Positions 34,498-43,001 of a DNA stretch of 64,000 nt are shown here, one piece after another (position 1 is the stretch's first letter; each line of letters opens with the position of its first letter). The notes beneath the pieces were generated by a model. It worked only from the letters and a program-made list of their open reading frames with translations. It did not search any database and was not told where the DNA came from. The stretch comes from Paraburkholderia elongata. GTDB lineage: Bacteria > Pseudomonadota > Gammaproteobacteria > Burkholderiales > Burkholderiaceae. Location: NCBI RefSeq assembly GCF_013177735.1, contig NZ_WOEZ01000086.1, positions 49,994-113,993 on the forward strand. Direction: 5' to 3'. The position numbers and the translations under genes are program-made.

Positions 34498-35709
34498 ATG
34501 TCACGAATCGCCATTATCGGCGGCGGCATTACCGGCGTCACGACTGCTCACGCCCTGGCTCAGCGCGGCCATTACGTCACCGTGTTCGAACGTCATCGCT
34601 ATGCGGCGATGGAGACTTCGTTCGCCAATGGCGGCCAGTTGTCCGCCAGCAATGCCGAAGTCTGGAACAGCGCTGCCACCGTGCTGAAGGGCTTGCGCTG
34701 GATGCTCACGCGCGACGCCCCACTGCTTCTCAATCCGATGCCCACATGGCACAAGTATTCGTGGATGGGCGAATTTCTACGGCAGATTCCGCACTATCGC
34801 GCGAATACGGTCGAAACGGTGCGGCTCGCAATTGCCGCGCGTGAGCATCTGTTTTCGATTGCCGAGCGCGAGGGGATCGATTTCGATCTGGAGCGGCGCG
34901 GCATTTTGCACATCTACAAGACCCAGAAGGAATTCGACGCGGCGAGCAAGGTGAATGCATTGCTGCGCGAAGGCGGCCTCGACCGCAATCCGGTGACGTC
35001 GAGCGAGTTGCACGCGATTGAGCCCACGATAAACGGCGAGTTTTACGGTGGGTTTTTTACGCCTTCCGATTCGACCGGCGACATTCACAAGTTCACGCGC
35101 GGCCTCGCGGACGCCTGCGTGCGGCACGGCGTCGAGTTTCACTACGATGCGGAAATTATGTCGATCGAGCAACCGGCTGAGGGGCGGTTCTCGTTAAGCG
35201 TGAATCTGGCTGGTGAGCCGCAGCAGTTTGCTTTTGAGCGGATCGTGGTATGTGCCGGCGTGAAGAGCCGCGACTTCGCGGCCATGCTTGGCGATCATGT
35301 GAACGTGTACCCGGTTAAGGGGTATTCGATTACCGTTTGTCTCGACGATGAAGTGAGCCAGCAGCGCGCACCGTGGGTGAGTCTGCTCGACGATAGCGCG
35401 AAAATTGTCACGAGCCGGCTCGGCGTGGATCGGTTTCGCGTTGCCGGCACGGCGGAGATCAATGGGTTCAATCGGGATATTCGGTCAGACCGGATCGCGC
35501 CTTTGGTCGACTGGACTCGACGGTATTTTCCTGAAGTATCGACTTCCAGGGTGATTCCGTGGGCGGGCTTGCGGCCTATGCTGCCGAGTATGTTGCCAAA
35601 GGTTGGGCGCGGGAAACGGCGCGGCGTTTTTTATAACACCGGGCATGGGCATTTGGGGTGGACGTTGTCGGCGGCTACGGCGCAGGTTGTGGCTGGTTCT
35701 ATTCAATAG
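34498..35709 (+). CDS. FAD-dependent D-amino-acid/glycine dehydrogenase (DadA-like)
   Basis: A 403-residue FAD oxidoreductase. The N-terminal dinucleotide fold is IAIIGGGITGVTTAHALAQ. The DadA-type segment FANGGQLSASNAEVWN lies near 42. The C-terminal FAD contacts are WAGLRPMLPSMLPKVG and GHGHLGWTLSAATAQ. It deaminates D-amino acids or glycine and passes electrons to the quinone pool. The upstream glycine riboswitch argues that glycine is a substrate or inducer. The product lacks the usual last 10-20 residues of DadA but keeps all core motifs. Confidence 0.88.
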   Translation: MSRIAIIGGGITGVTTAHALAQRGHYVTVFERHRYAAMETSFANGGQLSASNAEVWNSAATVLKGLRWMLTRDAPLLLNPMPTWHKYSWMGEFLRQIPHYRANTVETVRLAIAAREHLFSIAEREGIDFDLERRGILHIYKTQKEFDAASKVNALLREGGLDRNPVTSSELHAIEPTINGEFYGGFFTPSDSTGDIHKFTRGLADACVRHGVEFHYDAEIMSIEQPAEGRFSLSVNLAGEPQQFAFERIVVCAGVKSRDFAAMLGDHVNVYPVKGYSITVCLDDEVSQQRAPWVSLLDDSAKIVTSRLGVDRFRVAGTAEINGFNRDIRSDRIAPLVDWTRRYFPEVSTSRVIPWAGLRPMLPSMLPKVGRGKRRGVFYNTGHGHLGWTLSAATAQVVAGSIQ

Positions 35710-35757
35710 GTCTTACTTGCCTGCGCGGCGCTTTGTTCGTCTGTATGCCTGCGGCGG

Positions 35758-35970
35758 TGGCCTTTCCTTGCTATGTTAGTGGTCTATTAGCGTTGCCCCT
35801 GTGCGGGGCGGCACTTACTTCTCTTTGCCGGCCGCAAAGAGAAGTAAGCAAGAGAAAGCGGCTCAAACCGCTAATTCTTGAGTGGGTCCCCTGGCTTGGA
35901 GGTGGCAGTGGTGCATCTGGAATCGGTGTTCTCGCACATTCGACGTGAGTGACAAAGGCGTCATACTTCC
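35758..35970 (+). repeat. Long dispersed repeat, copy C
   Basis: Same orientation and content as copy A: TGTTAGTGGTCTATTAGCG, a CTTCTCTTTG/CAAAGAGAAG hairpin, GGGTCCCCTGGCTTGGAGG, and TCGCACATTCGACG. It then continues with GGCGTCATACTTCCGGCGG, which matches the outer end of copy B. It lies between dadA and an acetate kinase fragment. Confidence 0.85.
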
Positions 35971-36067
35971 GGCGGCGCTGCGCGCGCCGTCGCGGTTGTT
36001 CGTCAAACACGTCGTCGCGATTTCGCGATGAGGTGTGTATCAGCCCGGACCGATTCGCCGATCCCTC

Positions 36068-36305
36068 GTGAACACCAGCAAATCAATCCCGCCCAGGAGC
36101 GCCGCGTAAGCGCCAATTGTCTTGCGCACAGCAGTAGCAAACTTATCCAGCGCCAGCGATTCATTCGCATCCCCCTCCGCCGCGCGTTTTATCAACTGCG
36201 TCTCCGGTGCATCAGTATCGATGCTTCTCCACACGCATCAGATACAGCAGCACGCCCGGGTCAAGGTCGCCGCTGCGCGTGCCCACCGGCACGCCGTCGG
36301 TCAGC
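36068..36305 (-). pseudogene. Decayed acetate kinase fragment
   Basis: Minus-strand sequence closely matching the C-terminal half of the nearby ackA (37,478-38,665). One part encodes GVPVGTRSGDLDPGVLLYLM and then stops. In another frame, KRAAEGDANESLALDKFATA and KTIGAYAALLGGIDLLVF follow. About 30 codons present in the intact gene are missing between the parts, with a frameshift. It is therefore a partial duplication with internal deletion, lying 100 bp from repeat copy C. Confidence 0.85.
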
Positions 36306-36416
36306 AGCGCGCTGTTAATATTGCGGCGAAAGGCGGTGAAAGATTGGATCGAAGCGAATACTACCGGCAGACGGTCTGCAGTGGCGTAGATGAATGACGA
36401 ATAAGCGGTCTTTCTC

Positions 36417-36458
36417 TTCTGCTGTCACCTACCGCATTGCGCGGTAGGTGACAGCAGA
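36417..36458. terminator. 17-bp perfect hairpin
   Basis: CTGCTGTCACCTACCGC (36,419-36,435) pairs perfectly with GCGGTAGGTGACAGCAG (36,441-36,457), with a five-base loop; one more T-A pair extends it. It is 47 bp past the stop of the leftward hypothetical gene. It is probably a terminator, but such a long perfect stem without a U-run could also be a mobile-element relic. Confidence 0.5.
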
Positions 36459-36504
36459 GATTTTCGCTACAGTCATCCCCGTGACTTTGAAATTACCCAG
36501 ACAT

Positions 36505-36963
36505 TTAGGGTTTCAGCAACCTGTAGACCTTCGCCGACCTCCGCCAGGAGAATAGCGTCCAGGCGTTCATCGCTACGACCGCGATAATCCAAACTACGAC
36601 GCGCGTACTGGCGTCGCCGCTGTGAGCTTCGTTTATCCATTTAAGGTAAAGCAGGGCTGACATCAGGATACCCGCCACAAACCACCAGAAGGAAATCTCG
36701 GGTGAATCGACGCCGCAAATCTCGCCCGTAGCGTGGTTTAACCATCCCACGAGTGTTTGCCAGTTATCCGTATCGCGCAGTACCGCCGTCACGACCATGC
36801 CGTTTTCAAGTCGAGGCGCGCCGCGCATTTGTACAGCGTACTGACGTTTGCCTGCAACCGTGACGTTAAAGGCTGTTCTGATTGTTCTCCTGCCATATTT
36901 GTCTTTCTCGGCGACTATCCCGCCGATGTTTTGAAGCGTGACGGTAGTGGCATGGTAGGTCAT
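36505..36963 (-). CDS. Hypothetical two-helix membrane protein
   Basis: A 152-residue protein. A soluble beta-rich N-terminal part (about 1-85) is followed by two membrane helices (about 92-110 and 120-140) and a basic tail. Start MTYHATTVTL at 36,963 was preferred over the upstream ATG because it begins the structured part. Base composition looks lower in GC than the neighbours, a possible sign of transfer. No family recognised. Confidence 0.6.
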   Translation of the reverse strand: MTYHATTVTLQNIGGIVAEKDKYGRRTIRTAFNVTVAGKRQYAVQMRGAPRLENGMVVTAVLRDTDNWQTLVGWLNHATGEICGVDSPEISFWWFVAGILMSALLYLKWINEAHSGDASTRVVVWIIAVVAMNAWTLFSWRRSAKVYRLLKP

Positions 36964-37214
36964 GGGCAGATCGTGCGGTAACTGCGTTGATGAACATAGC
37001 TGTGTCCGAGAGCGTGAATATACCCCGTGCAGCATCTTGTATTAGTTTGTGATTGACCTATGCACTACGCCGCCACGTCGTGCTCGATTCGACCGTTCTC
37101 CCAGGTATTAGCCTGAACTTGATTTGACAGGTAACCGGCGAAGCGTCCCCAAAGGCAAAACCCGCTACATCTGCTAGTGTTGTCCAATTGCTGTCCACTC
37201 TAGAGGGAATCTCC

Positions 37215-37481
37215 ATGACTAGATCCCGCTCCGCCGCGCGCGGCAACGCAAGCACGCGCCTCACCGATGAACAGATCGGCGCAGAAGCGACGAGGCGCCT
37301 GGCCTGGGATGCCGCCGTGCCCCCAAACGCCCTGCACGTCAAAGTCTCTCACGGACGTATCACCCTGCTCGGCGTACTTCAACTCGACCAGCAACGAGCC
37401 GCGGCACTCGAAGACGTCTCCCGCCTGTTCGGTGTTACCGGCGTCTCCGATCTCGCCATCATCAAAGCGAAATTGCCCTAG
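37215..37481 (+). CDS. Single BON-domain protein
   Basis: An 88-residue protein with one BON domain (about 20-85: AWDAAVPPNALHVKVSHGRITLLG). AGAGGGAATCTCC precedes ATG 37,215. Its stop overlaps the end of convergent ackA by 4 bp. It is related in domain, not in length, to the three-BON protein at 19,656. A soluble phospholipid-binding stress protein is likely. Confidence 0.75.
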   Translation: MTRSRSAARGNASTRLTDEQIGAEATRRLAWDAAVPPNALHVKVSHGRITLLGVLQLDQQRAAALEDVSRLFGVTGVSDLAIIKAKLP

Positions 37482-38665
37482 CCCGCTTCCGCGTGCAACA
37501 GCGCCCGGCAATGCCTCGCAATCTGCTTTTCCTCCTCGGTATGAATCACCCTCACCTTCCCCGCCGGATCGCCCTTGGATAGCCCCAAAAACGCGAGCCC
37601 CTCGCACACTCGCCTGCGAATCTCCTCACTGTGTTCGCCGATGCCACCCGTGAACACCAGCAAATCGATCCCACCCAGCAACGCCGCATAAGCGCCAATC
37701 GTCTTGCGCACAGCAGTAGCAAACGCATCCAGCGCCAGCGACGCATTCGCATCGCCCGCCGCGGCGCGCTTCTCCAGCGCCTGCATGTCGCTCTCGCCAT
37801 CGGCGTAACCGGCCAGGCCGCTCTGGCGATTCAGCAGCGTCTCCAGCGCGTCGGCATCGAGTTTCTCCACGCGCATCAGATACAGCAGCACGCCCGGGTC
37901 GAGATCGCCGCTGCGCGTGCCCATCGGCACGCCACCGGTCGGCGTCAGGCCCATCGATGTATCGACGGATTTGCCGTCCTGCAAGGCACATAAGCTCGAC
38001 CCGTTACCCAGATGCGCAAACACCGCTCGCGGTGGCAAATCGGCGCCAAGCCGCGTCACCAGCGATTCATACGACAGTCCATGAAAACCGTAGCGAATCA
38101 CGCCCGCATCCACATAGCGGCGCGGCAACGCAAGCTGCGCCGCGCGTGGCGGCAGCGCAGAATGAAACGCCGTATCGAAGCAGGCGAAATGCTGCGCGTC
38201 GCTGAATATCTCTGACGCCTCGTCGATCAATGCCAGGGCCGGCGGAATATGCAAAGGCGCAAAGTGCACGGCGTTCTGCAAACTCTGCCGGACTTCAGGC
38301 GTCAATCGCTGATGCGTCCGCAGATGCGGCCCGCCATGCACCACGCGATGCCCAACCGCCGCAGGCCGCTCGTGCTTCTGCTCCGCGAGTACGCGCGCGA
38401 GCATCTGCAACGCGTCGGTCTGCGACTCCAGCACATGTTCCTGTTGCACAAGCACGCGGCCGTCGGGCGACTTGATGCGCAAGCTGCCGTCGCCCCGCCC
38501 AATACCATCGGCGCTGCCTTCCAGCAGCAATGCTTCGTCACCGCCGGAGTCCGCGGAGTACGCGGAGTACGTAAAGAGGCCGAACTTCAGCGACGACGAA
38601 CCGCTGTTCAGCACCAGAATCGTCGGTGCCTGCGTCGGGTCGCCGGTCTTCTCATGAGTCTCCAT
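37478..38665 (-). CDS. ackA: Acetate kinase (phosphoketolase-linked)
   Basis: A 395-residue acetate kinase with all motifs: VLNSGSSSLKFGLF near 15, GHRVVHGG, HLGNGSSLCAL, GGVPMGTRSGDLDPG, and FTGGIGEHSEEIRR. It lies 12 bp after the phosphoketolase stop on the same strand, so it converts the acetyl phosphate made by that enzyme to acetate and ATP. It is a different copy from the one at 11,480; the sequences differ clearly. A fragment of a near-identical gene lies at 36,068. Confidence 0.95.
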   Translation of the reverse strand: METHEKTGDPTQAPTILVLNSGSSSLKFGLFTYSAYSADSGGDEALLLEGSADGIGRGDGSLRIKSPDGRVLVQQEHVLESQTDALQMLARVLAEQKHERPAAVGHRVVHGGPHLRTHQRLTPEVRQSLQNAVHFAPLHIPPALALIDEASEIFSDAQHFACFDTAFHSALPPRAAQLALPRRYVDAGVIRYGFHGLSYESLVTRLGADLPPRAVFAHLGNGSSLCALQDGKSVDTSMGLTPTGGVPMGTRSGDLDPGVLLYLMRVEKLDADALETLLNRQSGLAGYADGESDMQALEKRAAAGDANASLALDAFATAVRKTIGAYAALLGGIDLLVFTGGIGEHSEEIRRRVCEGLAFLGLSKGDPAGKVRVIHTEEEKQIARHCRALLHAEAG

Positions 38666-38677
38666 GGCACGCTCCGC

Positions 38678-41071
38678 TCAGCCTTTCCACGTCCAGTTGC
38701 GGATCTCTTCCTTATCGATGCCCTCGGCATGCGCATAAGCAAGATGCTCGATAATCTGGTCACGCAGCCATTCCTTCGTATGGTCGCCGACGCCACGCAG
38801 AGCCGGCACGCGATCGATCACGTCGATCGCCAGCGAGAAACGGTCGACCTGGTTGATGATCGCCAGCTCGAGCGGCGTGTTGATGTTGCCTTTCTCGTGA
38901 TAGCCGTGCACGTGCAGGTTGTCGTGATTGGTGCGGTTGTACGTCAGCTTATGCACCAGCGACGCATACGAATGAAAGTTGAAAATCACCGGCTTGCTGG
39001 TCGTGAACAGCGAATCGAAATCGCGGCTGGACAGGCCGTGCGGATGCGCATGCTCAGGCATCAGGCGGAACAGATCGACCACGTTGACGAAACGGATCTT
39101 CAACTCGGGAAAACGCTCCTTCAGGATCTGCACGGCGGCGAGCGCTTCCATTGTCGCGATGTCGCCCGCGCAGGCCATCACCACGTCCGGCTCAACCCCT
39201 TGATCGGTCGACGCCCAATCCCAGATACCGATGCCCTTGGTGCAATGCGTAACCGCCGATTCCATGTCGAGGTACTGCAGATGCGGCTGCTTGTCGGCGA
39301 CGATCACATTGACGTAATCGCGCGAACGCAAGCAATGATCGGCGACGCTCAACAGACAATTCGCATCGGGCGGCAAGTAAATACGCACGACGTCCGGGCT
39401 TTTGTTGGTAACGACATCGAGAAAACCCGGGTCCTGGTGCGTGAAGCCGTTGTGATCCTGGCGCCATACCAGCGAAGTGATCAGCAGGTTGATCGACGGC
39501 ACCGGTTGCCGCCAGCCGAGATCGCGCTTTGCTTTCTCCAGCCACTTGGCGTGCTGGTTGAACATCGAATCGATCACGTGGACGAACGCTTCATAGGTGG
39601 CGAATAGCCCATGCCGGCCGGTCAGCACGTAACCTTCGAACCAGCCTTCGAGCGTGTGCTCGCTCAGCATCTCCATCACGCGACCGTCCACCGCGAGTTC
39701 GCCGCCGTCGGCGTCGCTTGCCATCGTTTCGGCCAGCCAGGTTTTCTCCGAGACCTCGTAGATGGCCGTCAGCTTGTTGCTGGCGGTTTCGTCGGGGCCG
39801 AATACGCGGAAGTTCGTCATGTTGTTGCGCATCACGTCGCGCAGAAACGTGCCGAGCACCTCGGTGGGCGACGTGTACGAGCCGCCGGGCTTTTTCACCG
39901 CCACCGCGTAGTCGCGGAACGCTGGCAGGTCGAGCGTTTTGCAGAGCAAGCCGCCATTCGCGTGCGGATTGGCGCTGATGCGGCGCGTGCCTTCAGGGGC
40001 GAGTTCGCGCAGTTCTTCGACTAGACGCCCTGCTTCGTCGAATAGCGACTCCGGTTCATAACTGCGCAGCCAGCTCTCGACGAGCTTCAGGCTCTCGCTA
40101 TTGGTGACCGGATCGAGCACCGGCACCTGGTGCGCGCGCCACGAGCCCTCCACTTGATGCCCGTCGACTTCCTTCGGCCCGGTCCAGCCTTTCGGCGAGC
40201 GCAGCACGATCATCGGCCAGCGCGGGCGCGTTGCGTCATTGGTCTCGCGTGCATGCTGCTGGATCGCGCGGATTTCGCCGACGCATTGTTCGAGCGTCGC
40301 GGCCATCTGTTGATGCATGGTGTCCGGATCGTCACCTTCGACGAAATACGGCTTGTGGCCGTAGCCGGTCAGCAAGGCTTCGAGTTCCTCACGAGGAATT
40401 CGCGCGAGGATCGTCGGATTGGCGATCTTGTAGCCGTTCAGATGCAGAACCGGCAGCACCGCGCCATCGCGAATCGGGTTGAGGAATTTGTTCGAATGCC
40501 ATGAGGTGGCGAGTGGGCCGGTTTCCGCCTCGCCGTCGCCGATCATCACCGCGACGATCAGGTCGGGGTTGTCGAACGCGGCGCCGTAGCCGTGCGACAG
40601 GCTATAGCCTAGTTCGCCGCCTTCGTGAATCGAGCCCGGCGTTTCGGGTGTGCAATGCGAACCGATGCCCCCGGGAAACGAGAACTGCCGGAAGAAGCGC
40701 CGCATGCCGGCTTCGTCCTCGCTGCGGTCAGGATAGATTTCCGAGTAATGGCCCTCGAGGTAGCAGTGCGCCAGCGTGGCAGGCGCGCCGTGGCCCGGGC
40801 CGGCGATATAGATCACGTTCAGATCGAGCTTCCTGATTAGCCGGTTCAAATGCACCAGCAGGAAGCTCTGCCCAGGGTCCGAGCCCCAATGGCCCAACAG
40901 GCGGTTCTTGATGTGTTCGGGTTTGAGCGGTTCGCGCAACAGCGGGTTGTCGCGCAGGTAGATCATGCCGGCCGAGAGGTAGTTGCAGGCGCGCCAGTAG
41001 CGGTCCATCTTGCGCAACGTATCGGGTTCTAATGTTTTCGGCGGGGTCGGATGGGAGGTTGCTTCGGCCAT
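38678..41071 (-). CDS. xfp: Xylulose-5-P/fructose-6-P phosphoketolase
   Basis: A 797-residue thiamine-diphosphate enzyme that splits xylulose 5-phosphate (or fructose 6-phosphate) with phosphate to acetyl phosphate plus an aldose phosphate. It has the ThDP motif [21 protein letters not shown] near 155, the XFP signature [20 protein letters not shown], and [16 protein letters not shown] near 540. AAGGAGTGACGCC supports the start at 41,071. With ackA it forms a bypass that yields acetate and ATP without oxidation. A 16-bp palindrome lies about 100 bp upstream. Confidence 0.96.
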   Translation of the reverse strand: MAEATSHPTPPKTLEPDTLRKMDRYWRACNYLSAGMIYLRDNPLLREPLKPEHIKNRLLGHWGSDPGQSFLLVHLNRLIRKLDLNVIYIAGPGHGAPATLAHCYLEGHYSEIYPDRSEDEAGMRRFFRQFSFPGGIGSHCTPETPGSIHEGGELGYSLSHGYGAAFDNPDLIVAVMIGDGEAETGPLATSWHSNKFLNPIRDGAVLPVLHLNGYKIANPTILARIPREELEALLTGYGHKPYFVEGDDPDTMHQQMAATLEQCVGEIRAIQQHARETNDATRPRWPMIVLRSPKGWTGPKEVDGHQVEGSWRAHQVPVLDPVTNSESLKLVESWLRSYEPESLFDEAGRLVEELRELAPEGTRRISANPHANGGLLCKTLDLPAFRDYAVAVKKPGGSYTSPTEVLGTFLRDVMRNNMTNFRVFGPDETASNKLTAIYEVSEKTWLAETMASDADGGELAVDGRVMEMLSEHTLEGWFEGYVLTGRHGLFATYEAFVHVIDSMFNQHAKWLEKAKRDLGWRQPVPSINLLITSLVWRQDHNGFTHQDPGFLDVVTNKSPDVVRIYLPPDANCLLSVADHCLRSRDYVNVIVADKQPHLQYLDMESAVTHCTKGIGIWDWASTDQGVEPDVVMACAGDIATMEALAAVQILKERFPELKIRFVNVVDLFRLMPEHAHPHGLSSRDFDSLFTTSKPVIFNFHSYASLVHKLTYNRTNHDNLHVHGYHEKGNINTPLELAIINQVDRFSLAIDVIDRVPALRGVGDHTKEWLRDQIIEHLAYAHAEGIDKEEIRNWTWKG

Positions 41072-41171
41072 GGCGTCACTCCTTGGAAAGGACTGTCAGG
41101 CAGGTTAGCGGGTGCTGCAGCGGTTGTTCGTGACGCGGCCGATGGAGAAAAACCAGCAATGTCGGCCGCCT

Positions 41172-41187
41172 TGTCATGCGCATGACA
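41172..41187. promoter_or_regulatory. 16-bp perfect palindrome upstream of xfp
   Basis: TGTCATGC and GCATGACA abut to form a perfect palindrome, 101 bp upstream of the xfp start. It may be an operator. The rest of the 356-bp gap 41,072-41,427 shows nothing else. Confidence 0.5.
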
Positions 41188-41427
41188 TAACGAAGGCGTA
41201 GCGACAAAGGTCCGCTGCTCAAGGCTTTCGGGAATCGGGCCGGCTATCGTCAGGCGTGTGACAGGAAGCGCGCATCATGGTTCGACGCGATCGTCCAAAG
41301 CTTGATCTTGCGACGCGCGTGCGTCGCTTTCGTGTATGCGCGGGAAGTGTGGAGTGTGGAGTGGCCGATCCGATTGCCGGCCCGAACGTTGGCTAGCGCC
41401 CGTTCGTTGGTGTTCAGTTGAAGGGCT

Positions 41428-41634
41428 CTACGCCGGCTCTTTCTCGTTCCGTTGTGGTGGCTGGTAGCGCCATTTGCTGGCATTGGGGTCGTTGCGCGCG
41501 TCGTCGCGTTCGCGTTGTTCGGCGCGCGCTTCATCGGCGCGGCCGAGTTCGGTGCGCCGGTCGCGCACGGCGGCGGGCGAATCGGCTTGACGCAACGGCG
41601 ACGGCGAGCGCCGCGGAGAAGGTGTTAGTGACAT
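41428..41634 (-). CDS. Small highly charged hypothetical protein
   Basis: A 68-residue hydrophilic protein rich in R, E, D and P, likely disordered, starting MSLTPSPRRSPSPLR and ending QPPQRNEKEPA. The start is supported by AAAAGGGAGGCACC. It follows the small membrane protein gene by 31 bp on the same strand. No family recognised. Confidence 0.6.
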   Translation of the reverse strand: MSLTPSPRRSPSPLRQADSPAAVRDRRTELGRADEARAEQRERDDARNDPNASKWRYQPPQRNEKEPA

Positions 41635-41665
41635 GGTGCCTCCCTTTTCGAGGATGTGGAGCGAA

Positions 41666-41788
41666 TTAGTGTTTTTTTCCTGTCCAGCGCCGGTCCGGGC
41701 GATGTAGGAGACGCAGCTGACGCAGGTACATCGAAGCGCCGACCATCAGCGCCATGCCGGCCACGATGCCCCAGATTGCGGATGTCAT
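41666..41788 (-). CDS. Small single-helix membrane protein
   Basis: A 40-residue protein: one hydrophobic helix (about 4-22, AIWGIVAGMALMVGASMYL) and a basic tail ending RRWTGKKH. CAAGGAAAAATC gives a good ribosome site for ATG 41,788. The longer frame upstream is not needed. Unknown function. Confidence 0.6.
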   Translation of the reverse strand: MTSAIWGIVAGMALMVGASMYLRQLRLLHRPDRRWTGKKH

Positions 41789-42002
41789 GATTTTTCCTTG
41801 GCCCGCCCGCCGCACGGCGCTTGATCGCCTGCGACGTAAAAGTGGGTATCCAATTGAGCGCGCGGCTGATTTTGAGCAGACCTGATTACGACGCACGCCA
41901 AGCAAGGATCATGCGCTCAATTGGGCGCCGTGTCTGTACGCGGTTGAAATGTTGGGATGTTGGGCCTCTGGCGCGCCAGAGGCTGCCTGTCTTGCGCTAG
42001 AC

Positions 42003-42033
42003 TTTAAGTGAGCATTAAGTGTCGGCGATTAAG
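42003..42033 (+). promoter_or_regulatory. Direct TTAAG half-sites, 11-bp spacing
   Basis: TTTAAG (42,003) and ATTAAG (42,014) are spaced 11 bp apart; a third ATTAAG lies at 42,028. This resembles the YTTAAG-N5-YTTAAG layout at 28,370. It lies about 80 bp upstream of a 41-codon membrane peptide gene. The 322-bp gap 41,789-42,110 holds nothing else visible. Confidence 0.45.
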
Positions 42034-42110
42034 CTCTTCATGCTAAATGCGCGACGGCGGACCGCATCTGGCGCGTCCTTTATTGCTCGCCCATTATCTG
42101 AACGGCCATC

Positions 42111-42236
42111 ATGTCGACACCCAGCCGCTTCAAAGCGCCCCTGATTCTTGTTCTCTCGCTCGCGCTGTTGTGCGCCGGCGTCGCCGTGCTGGTGGGCGTG
42201 TTCGGCTTGCTGGTCAAACTGCTGGGCCCGGCCTAG
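42111..42236 (+). CDS. 41-residue single-helix membrane peptide
   Basis: ATG at 42,111 opens MSTPSRFKAPLILVLSLALL, a short basic N-terminus and a long hydrophobic stretch (about 9-37), ending LVKLLGPA before TAG. The ribosome site is weak. Small inner membrane peptides of this kind often modulate sensors or transporters. It has PmrA-like half-sites upstream. Function unknown. Confidence 0.5.
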   Translation: MSTPSRFKAPLILVLSLALLCAGVAVLVGVFGLLVKLLGPA

Positions 42237-42269
42237 CGCGCCGTTGGCGGGCGCCGAAAGGCAGAAGAC

Positions 42270-42986
42270 CTAAGCGCCCCCTGCCGTCCCGCCGCTCAGA
42301 AGCAGATTGACGTCGATATCAGCCAGCTCCCCAATCATCTCAATCGTCACATCGGCGGGCGGATTGCTGGAGATCTCTTTGGGATCGAAAGCGTAATGCC
42401 CCTGGCGAGGAAAAACCGTAGTCAGCCTCTCCCCCCAGGCCTTCTTCATGGCCGTCAAAATCCGCAACTTGTCATCCACCATCACGTACTGCCGGGCCGG
42501 ATAACACTCCATCACCTGATCGAGCATCTGCTCCTTATGGATGTAGATCAAAACCCGTCCCTCGACCTCTTCCCATAAGCCCGAGCGGGCGATCTTGCGC
42601 GGCTGGAACACCACGTCGCCGTCGGACAAAATCACGGCGGGGCCATGCTTCGACACGTGTTTGATCGCATCCAACGCCCCCGGATACAGCCGGTTCGCAA
42701 ACGGATAATCGATCAGAAACGACGACATCAACAACAGGTGCGTGTCCCGAGGGTGTTCCTGCCGATAGCGCTGCAACGCCCCAAGGTAATCGGCGTAGCC
42801 AAGCTCCGCGCGCAAGTCTTCAAAAATTTCCCAGTACCGCGCGCTGTTCTGCTCGCCGAACTCCCGCATCATGTGCGCGCGTAAATCCGCCAGCACATGA
42901 TCGTTGTCCAGCAACGTGTTATCGCAATCGAACAGAAACACGACGTTGTGAGGCGCGGTATTAGCGGCTTGGTTAGCGGCTTCCAT
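42270..42986 (-). CDS. HAD-family hydrolase
   Basis: A 238-residue haloacid-dehalogenase fold phosphatase. Motif I is FDCDNTLLDND (nucleophile in D-x-D) near residue 18, motif II is ILSDGD, and motif III/IV is VMVDDK. Likely dephosphorylates a small sugar phosphate. It ends the leftward cluster with gnd, 15 bp downstream of it, so the two are probably co-transcribed. Confidence 0.88.
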   Translation of the reverse strand: MEAANQAANTAPHNVVFLFDCDNTLLDNDHVLADLRAHMMREFGEQNSARYWEIFEDLRAELGYADYLGALQRYRQEHPRDTHLLLMSSFLIDYPFANRLYPGALDAIKHVSKHGPAVILSDGDVVFQPRKIARSGLWEEVEGRVLIYIHKEQMLDQVMECYPARQYVMVDDKLRILTAMKKAWGERLTTVFPRQGHYAFDPKEISSNPPADVTIEMIGELADIDVNLLLSGGTAGGA

Positions 42987-43001
42987 TACGGCTCCCGTTA
43001 A

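Noticed and set aside
38249..39607. 452-codon plus-strand frame opposite ackA and xfp
   Set aside because: Spans two well-defined genes on the other strand and shows no domain.
41250..41534. 94-codon minus-strand frame upstream of xfp
   Set aside because: No family, no ribosome site, overlaps the better-supported small gene at 41,428.
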